Notes under the pieces: generated by a model
What the model saw: the letters and a program-made list of their open reading frames with translations, nothing else
What the model was told of the DNA's origin: nothing
Database searches by the model: none
In this document: positions 1 through 6,683 of the stretch, piece after piece
How the letters are laid out: every line of letters starts with the position of its first letter
How positions within the stretch are numbered: position 1 is the first letter of the stretch
Assembly (NCBI GenBank): GCA_964407075.1
Contig: CAYOUE010000115.1
Span: forward strand, 1-10,637
Origin: JAHQVI01 sp964407075
GTDB taxonomy: Bacteria > Pseudomonadota > Alphaproteobacteria > Rhizobiales > Rhodomicrobiaceae
Reading direction: 5' to 3'
DNA: 10,637 bases
Position numbers and translations under genes: made by a program

Positions 1-267
1 ACCGACGGCAGCCAGATCTGCCTGAATGGCGGTGCCCATCGGCACCGTGTCCAGCATACCCGAACCCCCTTCGGTAACATAGAAGGTCAGCGTGGCACCT
101 TCGGCGCCGGCTTCGGCGATAAGGGCACGGGCGCGGTCGGGGTCATAGGGGTAGGGCTCCAGCGACTCGTTATATGCCCATGCGAAGGCCGGCGGCGTCG
201 GCCCGCTGGCGACTGCCGTACCCTGGAGGATGTTCTCGACCAGAGCCGTCTTGTTGATTGCATAATT
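1..267 (-). pseudogene. ABC transporter family 5 solute-binding protein, 5'-truncated fragment
   Basis: An open frame of 89 codons enters from the left edge and reads without a stop to about 267. It contains the sequence NYAINKTALVENILQG, then a PTPPAFAWAYNE segment and YPYDPDRARALIAEAG. This is the order of conserved blocks in the central and C-terminal lobe of family 5 solute-binding proteins (DppA/OppA/NikA type, SBP_bac_5), periplasmic receptors for peptides or related solutes. In such proteins this block sits well past residue 250, so the N-terminal half and start are missing. Sequence similarity stops at about 265-271, where a toxin relic begins on the other strand. The C-terminal end lies outside the window, so only the 5' loss is certain. 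It is almost certainly not expressed as a functional receptor. Confidence 0.8.
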
Positions 268-540
268 CGGCGTGAGGCAGCCCGTGCCGATCTGCTGGCG
301 ATCGTCGATTACATTTAGGACGATAACCCGGATGCAGCGCAGCGCCTGAAGGATGAAATTGAGGCTAAAATTGCCGGTTTGGCCGAGCATCCGAAGCGTT
401 TTCGTAAAGGGCGTGTGCCCTACACTCGGGAAATGGTTGTGCGATCGAATTACGTCGTTATTTACGCCGAGGATCTCCGTGCCGTGACAATCCTACGAAT
501 TCTCCATGCGGCGCAGGAATGGCCCCCGGTTCAACGTTAA
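268..540 (+). pseudogene. ParE/RelE-family toxin relic (no start, internal amber stop)
   Basis: Read from 271, the frame gives REAARADLLAIVDYI, then TAG at 316-318, then DDNPDAAQRLKDEIEAKIAG, AEHPKRFRKGRVPYTREMVV, RSNYVVIYAEDLRAVTILRI and LHAAQEWPPVQR before TAA at 538-540. These are the successive blocks of the ParE branch of the RelE/ParE superfamily of type II toxins (usual length about 95-100 residues): N-terminal helices, central strand with the GR-P-TREMVVR segment, and the VTILR-LH-AQ-WP tail. The first 8-10 residues, the start codon and the ribosome site are gone, replaced by the solute-binding fragment on the other strand. The amber codon falls in the helix 1-2 region. No antitoxin gene is visible upstream, where it would be expected. 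Without a start before the stop, and with only an internal ATG at 433, a functional toxin is very unlikely. Confidence 0.85.
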
Positions 541-853
541 CGCCCCTCAATTCGATGACGCCAACCGATGGCGTATGACGACCGGATCAAGCTCGGAATT
601 CTTCATATTTGGTCACGCTGGCCGCCGGTGAGTGCCGCCTCTAAAGCGGAATCCGACACTTCTTGAAGAAGCTGATCGGAAATACAAAAAGCGGACATTC
701 AGATACAACAGCGCCAGATAGAATGAAGCGCCAAAACCAGCCTCATAGCCAATATGTTTTGATTGAGCAGCAATGGCTGATCCGAGCCGCGAGACAATCA
801 TGGCACAACTGGGACAATAACCGCCTCGATGATTCTTAGTCCCGGGCCAACGG
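541..853. other. Intergenic stretch with no convincing gene
   Basis: About 310 bases lie between the toxin relic and the stop of the minus-strand oxidoreductase. Short open frames exist on both strands: a 62-codon minus frame at 613-801, a 38-codon plus frame at 723-839, and a 32-codon plus frame at 568-666. None has a good ribosome site or recognisable domain. The 568-666 frame contains DDRIKLGILHIWSRWPPV, which faintly resembles the C-terminal end of a RelE/ParE toxin. A 13-base inverted repeat (CTTCTT-G-AAGAAG) sits at 659-671. No terminator for the oxidoreductase gene is evident. The stretch looks like decayed sequence. Confidence 0.5.
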
Positions 854-2251
854 TCAAATATTTCGAGTGAAGAGCATATCTTGGCGTCGCCTCAGGTTCC
901 ATAGCGGTCCAGCCCTGGCTGCCGGATCGAGATCGCCGCAGGTGATGACCGCGCCGGGTCTGACCGCGCGGATTAGACGTGCTCCCGCAGCGAGATAATA
1001 AGGGACGGCGGCATCATCTGTGAGCGTCGTTGCCGCATTCGTGAGCTGAGCACGAGTGCTGAGAATTGTGTGGCGCTCGCCCAGCGTAAGGACGGCTCCT
1101 GCAGGCAGTTCCTGCTCCGCCACGCAAACCATATCGCAGATCGGCTCGAACCGGGTTCCGGCCGTGGCCCAGCCGCGCCGGACGGCTGAAAGTAGCGAGA
1201 TCGGCGCTTCAAGTCCCAGAGCATGAACGGGATTGTATATCAGCACATGTCTGCCGTCGTGACTGAGGCAGAATCCCTTGCTGAGCAGAAGCTCGCTTGA
1301 GCGCTGCGAGTTGATCCGTACAACGACGAATACACCGCCTGCGAAGCTGATTTCGTCCGGTCGGCGCAGGCAATTGAATACATCGAGCACGCCGCCACTG
1401 GCGAAAATACCGCCATCGGCCGCTTCGCGGAACAGCTCCGCCACCTCGACTGTTCGTGCGATTGGTGCATGGAGGTCCGGACGGTCCGGCATGAGGCCGG
1501 TGCAATTGGCAACGAGGCCAAGCTCGCAAAAATCCGGCGCGGTGCGCTGGGGGATGGCTGCGGCTATTACCGAACGTTTTGCCAGCACGTCCGGGAGATC
1601 GTCGGGCGCTGCGTTCCAGAGCGCGCCAAAATCCTCGGCAGCGGCGTTTCCGTAAACGGTTAAGATTTCTGCTTTTTTAGCGTCATAGACAAAGTCGAAC
1701 TCGCTTGCCTTTCCGGCGCCAGCGATCTCGAAACCAAGGGCACGGGCCCATGACGCAAGCCCGACAAGCAGGCTCGGCTGGTCGCCATCGACGAGCGTGA
1801 ATACCAAACCTGCTCGTGCCGCCTCATGCGCAAGCAAGGGGCCGACAACGGAAGCGGCTTCCTTGTTGACCATCGCGACATGCATTCCTGCCTCAATTGC
1901 GCTCAAGGCATTTACAGCGCCCCGCTCCGGTTCGCCCGTCGCTTCGATGAAGATGTCGAGATCGAGGTCATGCAGCAGGCTGGCATCATGTGTGACAACG
2001 GTCTTGCCAGCTTGCAGCGCCGCGAGTGCCGCCTTGCGATTGTCGACAATGGCAATCGAGCCGGCATCGTAACCGAGCGCCGCGAGCGTTGTCCTGACGC
2101 GTTCGACGTCGAGGTCGCACAAGGCCACGATGCCGAGCTGCTCGATGTACCGGCATTGGTCGAGCAGTGTGTGACCGAACTCGCCAACGCCACACAGCGC
2201 GGCCCGAACGGAGGGCTTGCCCTCGCCGTCCAGCAATATGTCATGAAGCAT
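854..2251 (-). CDS. Homoserine dehydrogenase-like NAD(P)-dependent oxidoreductase with SAF domain (COG4091 type)
   Basis: The predicted protein is 465 residues with an N-terminal Rossmann fold and a C-terminal SAF domain. The dinucleotide-binding loop is G21-V-G23-E-F-G26, followed by an acidic segment (LCDLD) ending the second strand. DIFIEATGEPERG and the N129-K130-E131 motif resemble the strand and catalytic lysine region of homoserine dehydrogenase. Residues about 382-444, including YYLAAGARLIRAVRPGAVIT, form the SAF part. Proteins of this architecture are annotated as predicted homoserine dehydrogenases with a SAF domain; their substrates are mostly unknown and threonine synthesis is not implied here. 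I chose the ATG at 2249-2251 because the protein then begins MLHDILLDGEGKP, as family members do, and AGGA lies 9 bases upstream. A GTG at 2276-2278 would add nine residues. The start overlaps the end of the GntR gene by 11 bases, suggesting translational coupling. It probably acts on the substrate imported by the divergent TRAP system or on a product of it. Confidence 0.85.
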   Translation of the reverse strand: MLHDILLDGEGKPSVRAALCGVGEFGHTLLDQCRYIEQLGIVALCDLDVERVRTTLAALGYDAGSIAIVDNRKAALAALQAGKTVVTHDASLLHDLDLDIFIEATGEPERGAVNALSAIEAGMHVAMVNKEAASVVGPLLAHEAARAGLVFTLVDGDQPSLLVGLASWARALGFEIAGAGKASEFDFVYDAKKAEILTVYGNAAAEDFGALWNAAPDDLPDVLAKRSVIAAAIPQRTAPDFCELGLVANCTGLMPDRPDLHAPIARTVEVAELFREAADGGIFASGGVLDVFNCLRRPDEISFAGGVFVVVRINSQRSSELLLSKGFCLSHDGRHVLIYNPVHALGLEAPISLLSAVRRGWATAGTRFEPICDMVCVAEQELPAGAVLTLGERHTILSTRAQLTNAATTLTDDAAVPYYLAAGARLIRAVRPGAVITCGDLDPAARAGPLWNLRRRQDMLFTRNI

Positions 2252-2975
2252 CGACAGCGTTCCTACGGCTTTTTGCACGTCGGGGCTTGCTCCGGTCCGG
2301 GACGGCTGATTCTTGGGTCAGCGTCTCCTTGACCAGTGCCCAGCCATTGCGCAAATGCGAGTTCAGTAATGCGGAAAGAAGCGGCCCGTCCCTGTCCCGT
2401 AAATGCTCCAGGATCAGCTCATGCTCCCAGAGAGCACGCCTCCAGCGTTCCGAATTGGTATTGCTGACGTAGCGGAACCGGTGAAACCGTGTACTGAGCG
2501 AAGCATAGGTTGCCGAAAGCGCCTCATTGCGCGGAATATCGACAATCTCCTGATGAATCGCCTGGTTAAGATGAAAATAGGAAGGCAGGTCGCGCTCGCG
2601 GAAACGTTCCGTCATGTCCCGATGCAGACGTTCGATCCGGTCGATGTCGCGCTCTGTGGCTTCGACCGCAGCGCAACGGCCGGCAAGCATTTCCAGCGCA
2701 GCCAGCACATCGATGGCGTCATCAATTTCGTCAACCGAATGAGCGACAACCACGGCGCCGCGATTGGGCAGCAGGGTGATGACGCCTTGCGCGGCAAGCA
2801 CCTTGAATGCCTCCCGTAGAGGCGTGCGGGATACGCCGAGCTGCTCGCAGAGCCATTTCTCCGGCAACCTCACGCCTTCGGCAAGCTCGCCAGTGACGAT
2901 CATGTTCTGGATGCTTCGCACGATGTTCACATGCCGTGACGGTTCGTCTGCATCTGCTTCGCTCTTGCCCTTCAT
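2241..2975 (-). CDS. GntR-family transcriptional regulator, FCD (FadR/VanR-type) subfamily
   Basis: The protein has 244 residues. Residues about 15-80 form the GntR winged helix-turn-helix, with WLCEQLGVSRTPLREAFKVL as the helix-turn-helix core and LLPNRGAVV as the wing. Residues about 85-215 form the all-helical FCD effector domain. In FCD proteins a metal is usually bound by an Asp/Asn and three histidines; the candidates here are N137, H141, H185 and H207. The C-terminal 20 residues are a basic extension (RSKPRRAKSRRN) beyond the usual domain end. It is transcribed divergently from the TRAP operon and in one unit with the SAF oxidoreductase. The natural prediction is a local repressor, relieved by the transported acid or a derivative and acting at the palindrome at 3038-3049. 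The start ATG at 2973-2975 has only a weak GCGGAA-type ribosome site. Confidence 0.93.
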   Translation of the reverse strand: MKGKSEADADEPSRHVNIVRSIQNMIVTGELAEGVRLPEKWLCEQLGVSRTPLREAFKVLAAQGVITLLPNRGAVVVAHSVDEIDDAIDVLAALEMLAGRCAAVEATERDIDRIERLHRDMTERFRERDLPSYFHLNQAIHQEIVDIPRNEALSATYASLSTRFHRFRYVSNTNSERWRRALWEHELILEHLRDRDGPLLSALLNSHLRNGWALVKETLTQESAVPDRSKPRRAKSRRNAVDAS

Positions 2976-3004
2976 CGTTCCGCCATCGTCGTTTCGGTTT
3001 TCGC

Positions 3005-3034
3005 CATATAACGCGACTTGGACGAGAAAATCAA
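3005..3034 (-). promoter_or_regulatory. Candidate promoter for the GntR/oxidoreductase unit
   Basis: On the minus strand, TTGATT (plus 3029-3034) and TATATG (plus 3005-3010) are separated by 18 bases. They match sigma-70-type -35 and -10 hexamers at 4 of 6 positions each. The -10 lies about 30 bases upstream of the GntR start. The 12-bp palindrome ends 3 bases upstream of the -35 element, so a bound regulator would be expected to interfere with polymerase. The assignment rests on pattern matching only. Confidence 0.35.
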
Positions 3035-3037
3035 TTA

Positions 3038-3049
3038 ATTGTCGACAAT
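3038..3049. promoter_or_regulatory. Probable GntR/FCD operator, perfect 12-bp palindrome
   Basis: ATTGTCGACAAT is identical to its reverse complement and lies centrally in the 194-base divergent intergenic region. FCD-type GntR regulators are known to bind short palindromes of the form TTGT-N2-ACAA, which this fits exactly. It would let one regulator control both directions. A possible plus-strand promoter overlaps it: TCGACA at 3042-3047 and GATTAT at 3067-3072, with a long 19-base spacer, which is weak support. Autoregulation of the GntR gene and repression of the TRAP operon are inferred. Confidence 0.7.
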
Positions 3050-3169
3050 ATAGCGATTTTAGGCAAGATTATAGGAATTAACTGGCTATTTTAGCTAATA
3101 TTGAATGCAATCAGCGTCCGGAGAAGGCGCCGACATAAACCGTAACCTGTCTGGAGGAGACGAAAAACC

Positions 3170-4147
3170 ATGTTCAGAAAAGCTTTGACCCCCGCATTGG
3201 CGATGCTTGGCTGCATCGGCCTCATACAGAACGCCGGCGCCGAAACGTTCCGCTTTGCGCACACGCTTTCGCCCACCGACACCCATCAGAAGGCGGCGGA
3301 ATATTTCGCCGAAAAAGTGAAGGAAAAAACGGGTGGAGCTGTCGAGTTCACCATTCATCCGGCTGGGGAACTCGGCAAGGACCCGGCCATTCTCGAGGGC
3401 ATCCGGCTCGGTACGATCGACGCCGGGCTCGCTGGCAACCCCTTCTATACGCGTTTCGAGCCGACCTTGAATGCGCTCGATCTGCCCTATCTTTTCTCCA
3501 GCTATGACCATGTCTACAAGGTGCTTGACGGCCAGGTCGGCGACGATCTGCTGGCCGGCCTCGACCAACATCGCATGAAGGGGCTCGGCTTCTGGGAAAT
3601 CGGTTTCCGTAACGTGACGAACAATGTGCGCCCGATAAACGCGCCGGAGGATCTCAAGGGTCTGAAGATCCGTACAACTCCCAATCCTGCCCATGTCAAG
3701 GCGTTCGAGCTTCTGGGCGCTATCCCGACTCCGATGGCGTTTACAGAGGTCTATCTGGCGCTCGAAACGGGCACGGTTGACGGACAAGAAAATCCGGTCG
3801 GAACGATCAAGGCGATGAAATTCAACGAGGTGCAGAAATATCTGAGCCTCACCAAACACGCCTATACGCCATCTATCGTGGCAATGAACAAGGCCAAGTT
3901 CGACGCATTGCCGCCGGAACATCAGACAGCTATCGTGGAAGCAGCAAAGGAAGCCGCCGCCTATCAGCGGAAGCTTAATCGCGAAATCGAGGTCGCGGCG
4001 CTCGAAGAGATGAAGAAGGCCGGTCTTGAAGTCGAGGAAGACGTTGATGTCGCGCCTTTTCAGAAAATCGTGACGGATGCCGTCAAGAAGGACTATGTCG
4101 AAAAGCACGGCAGCGCGCTCGTTGACGCGATCCAGTCTGCTCAATGA
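3170..4147 (+). CDS. dctP: TRAP transporter substrate-binding protein, DctP family
   Basis: This 325-residue protein, the usual family length, is the periplasmic receptor of a TRAP transporter. Residues 1-24 form a Sec signal peptide (charged FRK, hydrophobic core, likely cleavage after NAGA). The mature part begins FRFAHTLSPTDTHQKAAEYF, a typical first lobe. The conserved carboxylate-clamping arginine is expected at R168 in GLKIRTTP; R147 (EIGFRNVT) and N207 (GQENPVGTI) fall where other family members contact substrate. These assignments point to an organic acid but not to a specific one. AGGAG lies close upstream of the ATG (GGAGGAGACGAAAAACC before the start). The TGA stop overlaps the ATG of the small membrane subunit by four bases. 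Expression is probably controlled by the divergent GntR protein. The symbol denotes the family, not proof of dicarboxylate specificity. Confidence 0.95.
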   Translation: MFRKALTPALAMLGCIGLIQNAGAETFRFAHTLSPTDTHQKAAEYFAEKVKEKTGGAVEFTIHPAGELGKDPAILEGIRLGTIDAGLAGNPFYTRFEPTLNALDLPYLFSSYDHVYKVLDGQVGDDLLAGLDQHRMKGLGFWEIGFRNVTNNVRPINAPEDLKGLKIRTTPNPAHVKAFELLGAIPTPMAFTEVYLALETGTVDGQENPVGTIKAMKFNEVQKYLSLTKHAYTPSIVAMNKAKFDALPPEHQTAIVEAAKEAAAYQRKLNREIEVAALEEMKKAGLEVEEDVDVAPFQKIVTDAVKKDYVEKHGSALVDAIQSAQ

Positions 4148-4644
4148 AGGCGTTGTGGATAATGGGCCGCGGCGTGTCGCGTCTTCTGGACGTCGGCGCG
4201 GCCCTTCTGCTGCTCGCGGTGCTGACGATCATTCTGGCCCAGATCGTGGCAAGGTACGTGATCGGCGTGTCCATGCCGTGGTCGGAGGAATTGTCTCGGC
4301 TGCTGTTTGTGTGGCTGATCATGCTTGCCGCAGCGCATTCGCAGCATATCAAGGTTTCGCTCGTCGAGGATTGGCTGGGCAATCGCGCACGCCAGGCTTG
4401 GCAGGTCCTGCTTCATCTCATCGAGGCGGCCACGGCAGGCTTCCTATCGATCATGGCCTATGAACTCAGCGAGTTCGTTCGCTACGACAGTTTCACGACC
4501 TTGCCGGTCTCGATCCGCTATCTGTATCTCGCAACGGCTGTTGGCGGGACCTTATGGGCTCTTGCCGCGATCGGCCGTGCGCTTCGGACGCCAGGCGGCA
4601 TTGAGGACTCGTCGGACCATCAGTCCAACAGGCACACTGAATGA
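4144..4644 (+). CDS. dctQ: TRAP transporter small membrane subunit, DctQ family
   Basis: The 166-residue protein has four predicted membrane helices at about 16-38, 48-65, 84-107 and 125-146, the DctQ layout. The diagnostic segment ARYVIGVSMPWSEELSRLLF, followed by a second helix ending in AAAHSQHIKV, is the conserved core of the family. The small subunit binds the large DctM subunit in the inner membrane and is needed for substrate handover from the periplasmic receptor. Its ATG overlaps the dctP stop, and its own stop overlaps the dctM start (both ATGA). This indicates tight translational coupling and roughly balanced subunit synthesis. The hydrophilic tail after residue 147 is probably cytoplasmic. 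Confidence 0.94.
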   Translation: MKALWIMGRGVSRLLDVGAALLLLAVLTIILAQIVARYVIGVSMPWSEELSRLLFVWLIMLAAAHSQHIKVSLVEDWLGNRARQAWQVLLHLIEAATAGFLSIMAYELSEFVRYDSFTTLPVSIRYLYLATAVGGTLWALAAIGRALRTPGGIEDSSDHQSNRHTE

Positions 4645-5927
4645 CGGTTGCGCTCCTGCTTTTCGGCGTCATGCTGGCGCTTGCGATCCTCGGCTTGCCG
4701 CTCGCCATCAGCATCCTTATTGCCTCCGTTGTAACGCTGCTGTATGCCCGGCCGGAAATGCCGATGGAACTGGTGCCGCAACTCTTCGTCAGCGGCATCG
4801 ACAACTTTCCGCTGCTGGCGATCGCCTTTTTCTTTCTGGCGGGCGAGTTGATGAATGCAGGCGGGATCACGCAGCGCATCCTGCGCTTTGCCAATGCGTT
4901 CGTCGGGCATTTGCGCGGCGGCCTGGCACAGGTCGGCGTGATCACCAGCATGATCTTTGCCGGCGTCTCCGGTTCGGCCGTTGCCGATGCGGCTGCGGTC
5001 GGATCGGTGCTCATTCCGTCCATGAAGAAGAGCGGTTATCCAGCGGCCTTTTCCGCTGCGGTTATTGAGACCGCGTCTGTGATGGGGCCGATCATCCCGC
5101 CCTCCATCCCCATGATCATCTACGCTGTGCTGGCGGAAGTCTCGGTCGGCGGCATGTTTCTGGCTGGTATCATACCGGGCCTGATGGTTGCCGCATTTCT
5201 GGCGCTGCTCATCTATGTCATCAGTTTACGGGCCGGTTTCCCGCGTCAGCCGCGCGCGGCGTTTGGAGAACGCGTCAGCGCGTCAGCCGACGCCATTCTT
5301 GCGCTATTGTCACCTGTCATAATCGTTGGCGGTATTCTCGGCGGCGTTTTCACCGCAACGGAAGCCGGCGCGGTGGCAGCGCTTTATGTCTTCCTGATCG
5401 GAGCGCTTGTTTACCGGGAACTGACGTTACGGCAGATTGCGGCTGTGCTTGTGCGCTCGGCAAAGGGCACGGCAACTGTTCTCGTCATCCTCGGCGCCTC
5501 ATCCCTGTTTGCCTGGATCATCGCGGATCAGCAGATCAGCCGGAAAGCCGCCGCGTTCGTGACCGAGGCCGGAGCGCCGGACTGGATCGTCCTGGTTGGG
5601 ATCAATCTTTTCTTCTTCCTGATGGGGATGTTTCTTGATCCGTTGGCGGCACTCATTATCCTTGTGCCGATTTTCCTGCCGATCGGCGTCGGCCTTGGCA
5701 TGGACCCGATCCATTTCGGCGTCATGACCGTCATCAATTTGATGATTGGCCTGTGTACTCCGCCAGTCGGCTATCTGATCTACATGACTGCGGATATTGC
5801 CGGAGAGAGCCCGTGGAAGGTCATCGTGCAATCGCTGCCCTTTCTTGCAGCGCTCGTCGCGGTGCTTGCGCTGACGGTTGCCTTTCCCGCAATTACGCTG
5901 TTCCTGCCCCGCATGTTTCTCGGCTGA
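4641..5927 (+). CDS. dctM: TRAP transporter large permease subunit, DctM family
   Basis: The 428-residue, strongly hydrophobic protein has about a dozen membrane segments, the standard size for the sodium-driven transport subunit of TRAP systems. Family hallmarks are present: the DNFPLLAIAFFFLAGELMN segment at about 54-72, GVSGSAVADAAAVGSVLIPS at 108-127 with re-entrant loop character, and ETASVMGPIIPPSIPMIIYA at 143-162. The second repeat has the matching FTATEAGAVAALY and NLMIGLCTPPVGYLIY motifs. It starts within the dctQ stop codon (ATGA). Together with DctP and DctQ it makes a complete transporter, and no subunit shows damage. Confidence 0.96.
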   Translation: MTVALLLFGVMLALAILGLPLAISILIASVVTLLYARPEMPMELVPQLFVSGIDNFPLLAIAFFFLAGELMNAGGITQRILRFANAFVGHLRGGLAQVGVITSMIFAGVSGSAVADAAAVGSVLIPSMKKSGYPAAFSAAVIETASVMGPIIPPSIPMIIYAVLAEVSVGGMFLAGIIPGLMVAAFLALLIYVISLRAGFPRQPRAAFGERVSASADAILALLSPVIIVGGILGGVFTATEAGAVAALYVFLIGALVYRELTLRQIAAVLVRSAKGTATVLVILGASSLFAWIIADQQISRKAAAFVTEAGAPDWIVLVGINLFFFLMGMFLDPLAALIILVPIFLPIGVGLGMDPIHFGVMTVINLMIGLCTPPVGYLIYMTADIAGESPWKVIVQSLPFLAALVAVLALTVAFPAITLFLPRMFLG

Positions 5928-5943
5928 AGGAGGCATCCGCGCC

Positions 5944-6603
5944 ATGAATATCATCGACCTGACCATGCCCGTCAAAGATCATTTCCGCTGGAAGGTGGAA
6001 CGCAGGCTCGCCAGCGACTTCGCCAAAGGCGACCAGTTCCAGGCAACCTGGATCGGATGGCCAATGCACGGGTTTACGCATATGGACACTGCACGACACA
6101 TCCTGCCGGACGGATTCACCACGGACGAAGTCAACCTCGACCGGGTCACAGGTCCCGCATCCGTAATCGACATCTCCGAGCTCGTTCCCAATAGCGAGAT
6201 TACCGACAACGATCTGAGCCAGCGCGGCGCGCATGTCCAGGGGGCCGATATTGTTCTGCTTGCGGCGGATTGGGACAGGCGGCGGTCAATCGAGACAACG
6301 GAGTTCTGGACCGACGCCCCCTGGCTCAGCCGGTCAGCCTGCGAATGGCTTCTAGAGCGACGGCCCAAGGCGGTCGGTTTCGACTTCCCGCAGGACCGTC
6401 CAATCCGTAATTTGCTCCATGGGCAGGTTGATCCGCTCCAGGACTATGTCTCCCATGACGTGCTGCTGCGCAATGACATCATCCTGATCGAATATCTTTG
6501 CAATCTCGCTGCCATCCCGTCGCAGCGTACGACGATATTCGCATTGCCGCTCAAACTTCCTAATGCCGACGGCGCACCTGCAAGGGTCATCGCATTGGCA
6601 TAG
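5944..6603 (+). CDS. Cyclase-family metal-dependent hydrolase (kynurenine formamidase-like)
   Basis: The 219-residue protein belongs to the cyclase family (PF04199), whose members include bacterial kynurenine formamidase and other amide or lactone/ring hydrolases. The metal site is preserved: H42, H46 and D48 in HGFTHMDTARH, with H52 in the position of the catalytic histidine, and H171 and E183 further on. The spacings (4, 2, 4, and 12 between the last two) match those of characterised kynurenine formamidases. Two motif positions differ from the usual HxGTHxDxPxH: the glycine before TH is F44, and the usual proline is A50. The start at 5944 is supported by AAGGAGG ten bases upstream; an in-frame start at 5878 lies inside dctM and has no such site. 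It follows dctM by 16 bases and is probably the last gene of the operon. It likely processes the imported compound in the cytoplasm. Neighbours give no sign of tryptophan catabolism, so kynurenine formamidase itself is not the best name. Confidence 0.88.
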   Translation: MNIIDLTMPVKDHFRWKVERRLASDFAKGDQFQATWIGWPMHGFTHMDTARHILPDGFTTDEVNLDRVTGPASVIDISELVPNSEITDNDLSQRGAHVQGADIVLLAADWDRRRSIETTEFWTDAPWLSRSACEWLLERRPKAVGFDFPQDRPIRNLLHGQVDPLQDYVSHDVLLRNDIILIEYLCNLAAIPSQRTTIFALPLKLPNADGAPARVIALA

Positions 6604-6683
6604 ATAGACGTCACTGGCGCCAGAACTACGACGACTACATTTTCCGCGTTAATCGAATTGCGGCTGCATGCCCGTAGGGACGC

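Noticed and set aside
659..671. A 13-base inverted repeat CTTCTTGAAGAAG as an operator or terminator
   Set aside because: The arms are only 6 bases with no T-run and no adjacent promoter or gene start. Such repeats occur by chance.
723..839. A 38-codon plus frame starting MKRQNQPHSQ and rich in Trp, Gln and Asn
   Set aside because: There is no ribosome site and no recognised family, and it sits in decayed intergenic sequence. Chance is the simpler explanation.
3095..4144. A 349-codon open frame on the minus strand
   Set aside because: It lies antisense over the whole dctP gene, whose sequence, signal peptide and ribosome site are unambiguous. The antisense translation has no domain and a composition typical of a shadow frame in GC-rich DNA.
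6612..6677. A 21-codon plus frame after the cyclase gene (HWRQNYDDYIFRVNRIAAAC...)
   Set aside because: It looks protein-like and could be the C-terminal crumb of a lost gene. It is too short to assign and has no start, so it is not listed as a gene.
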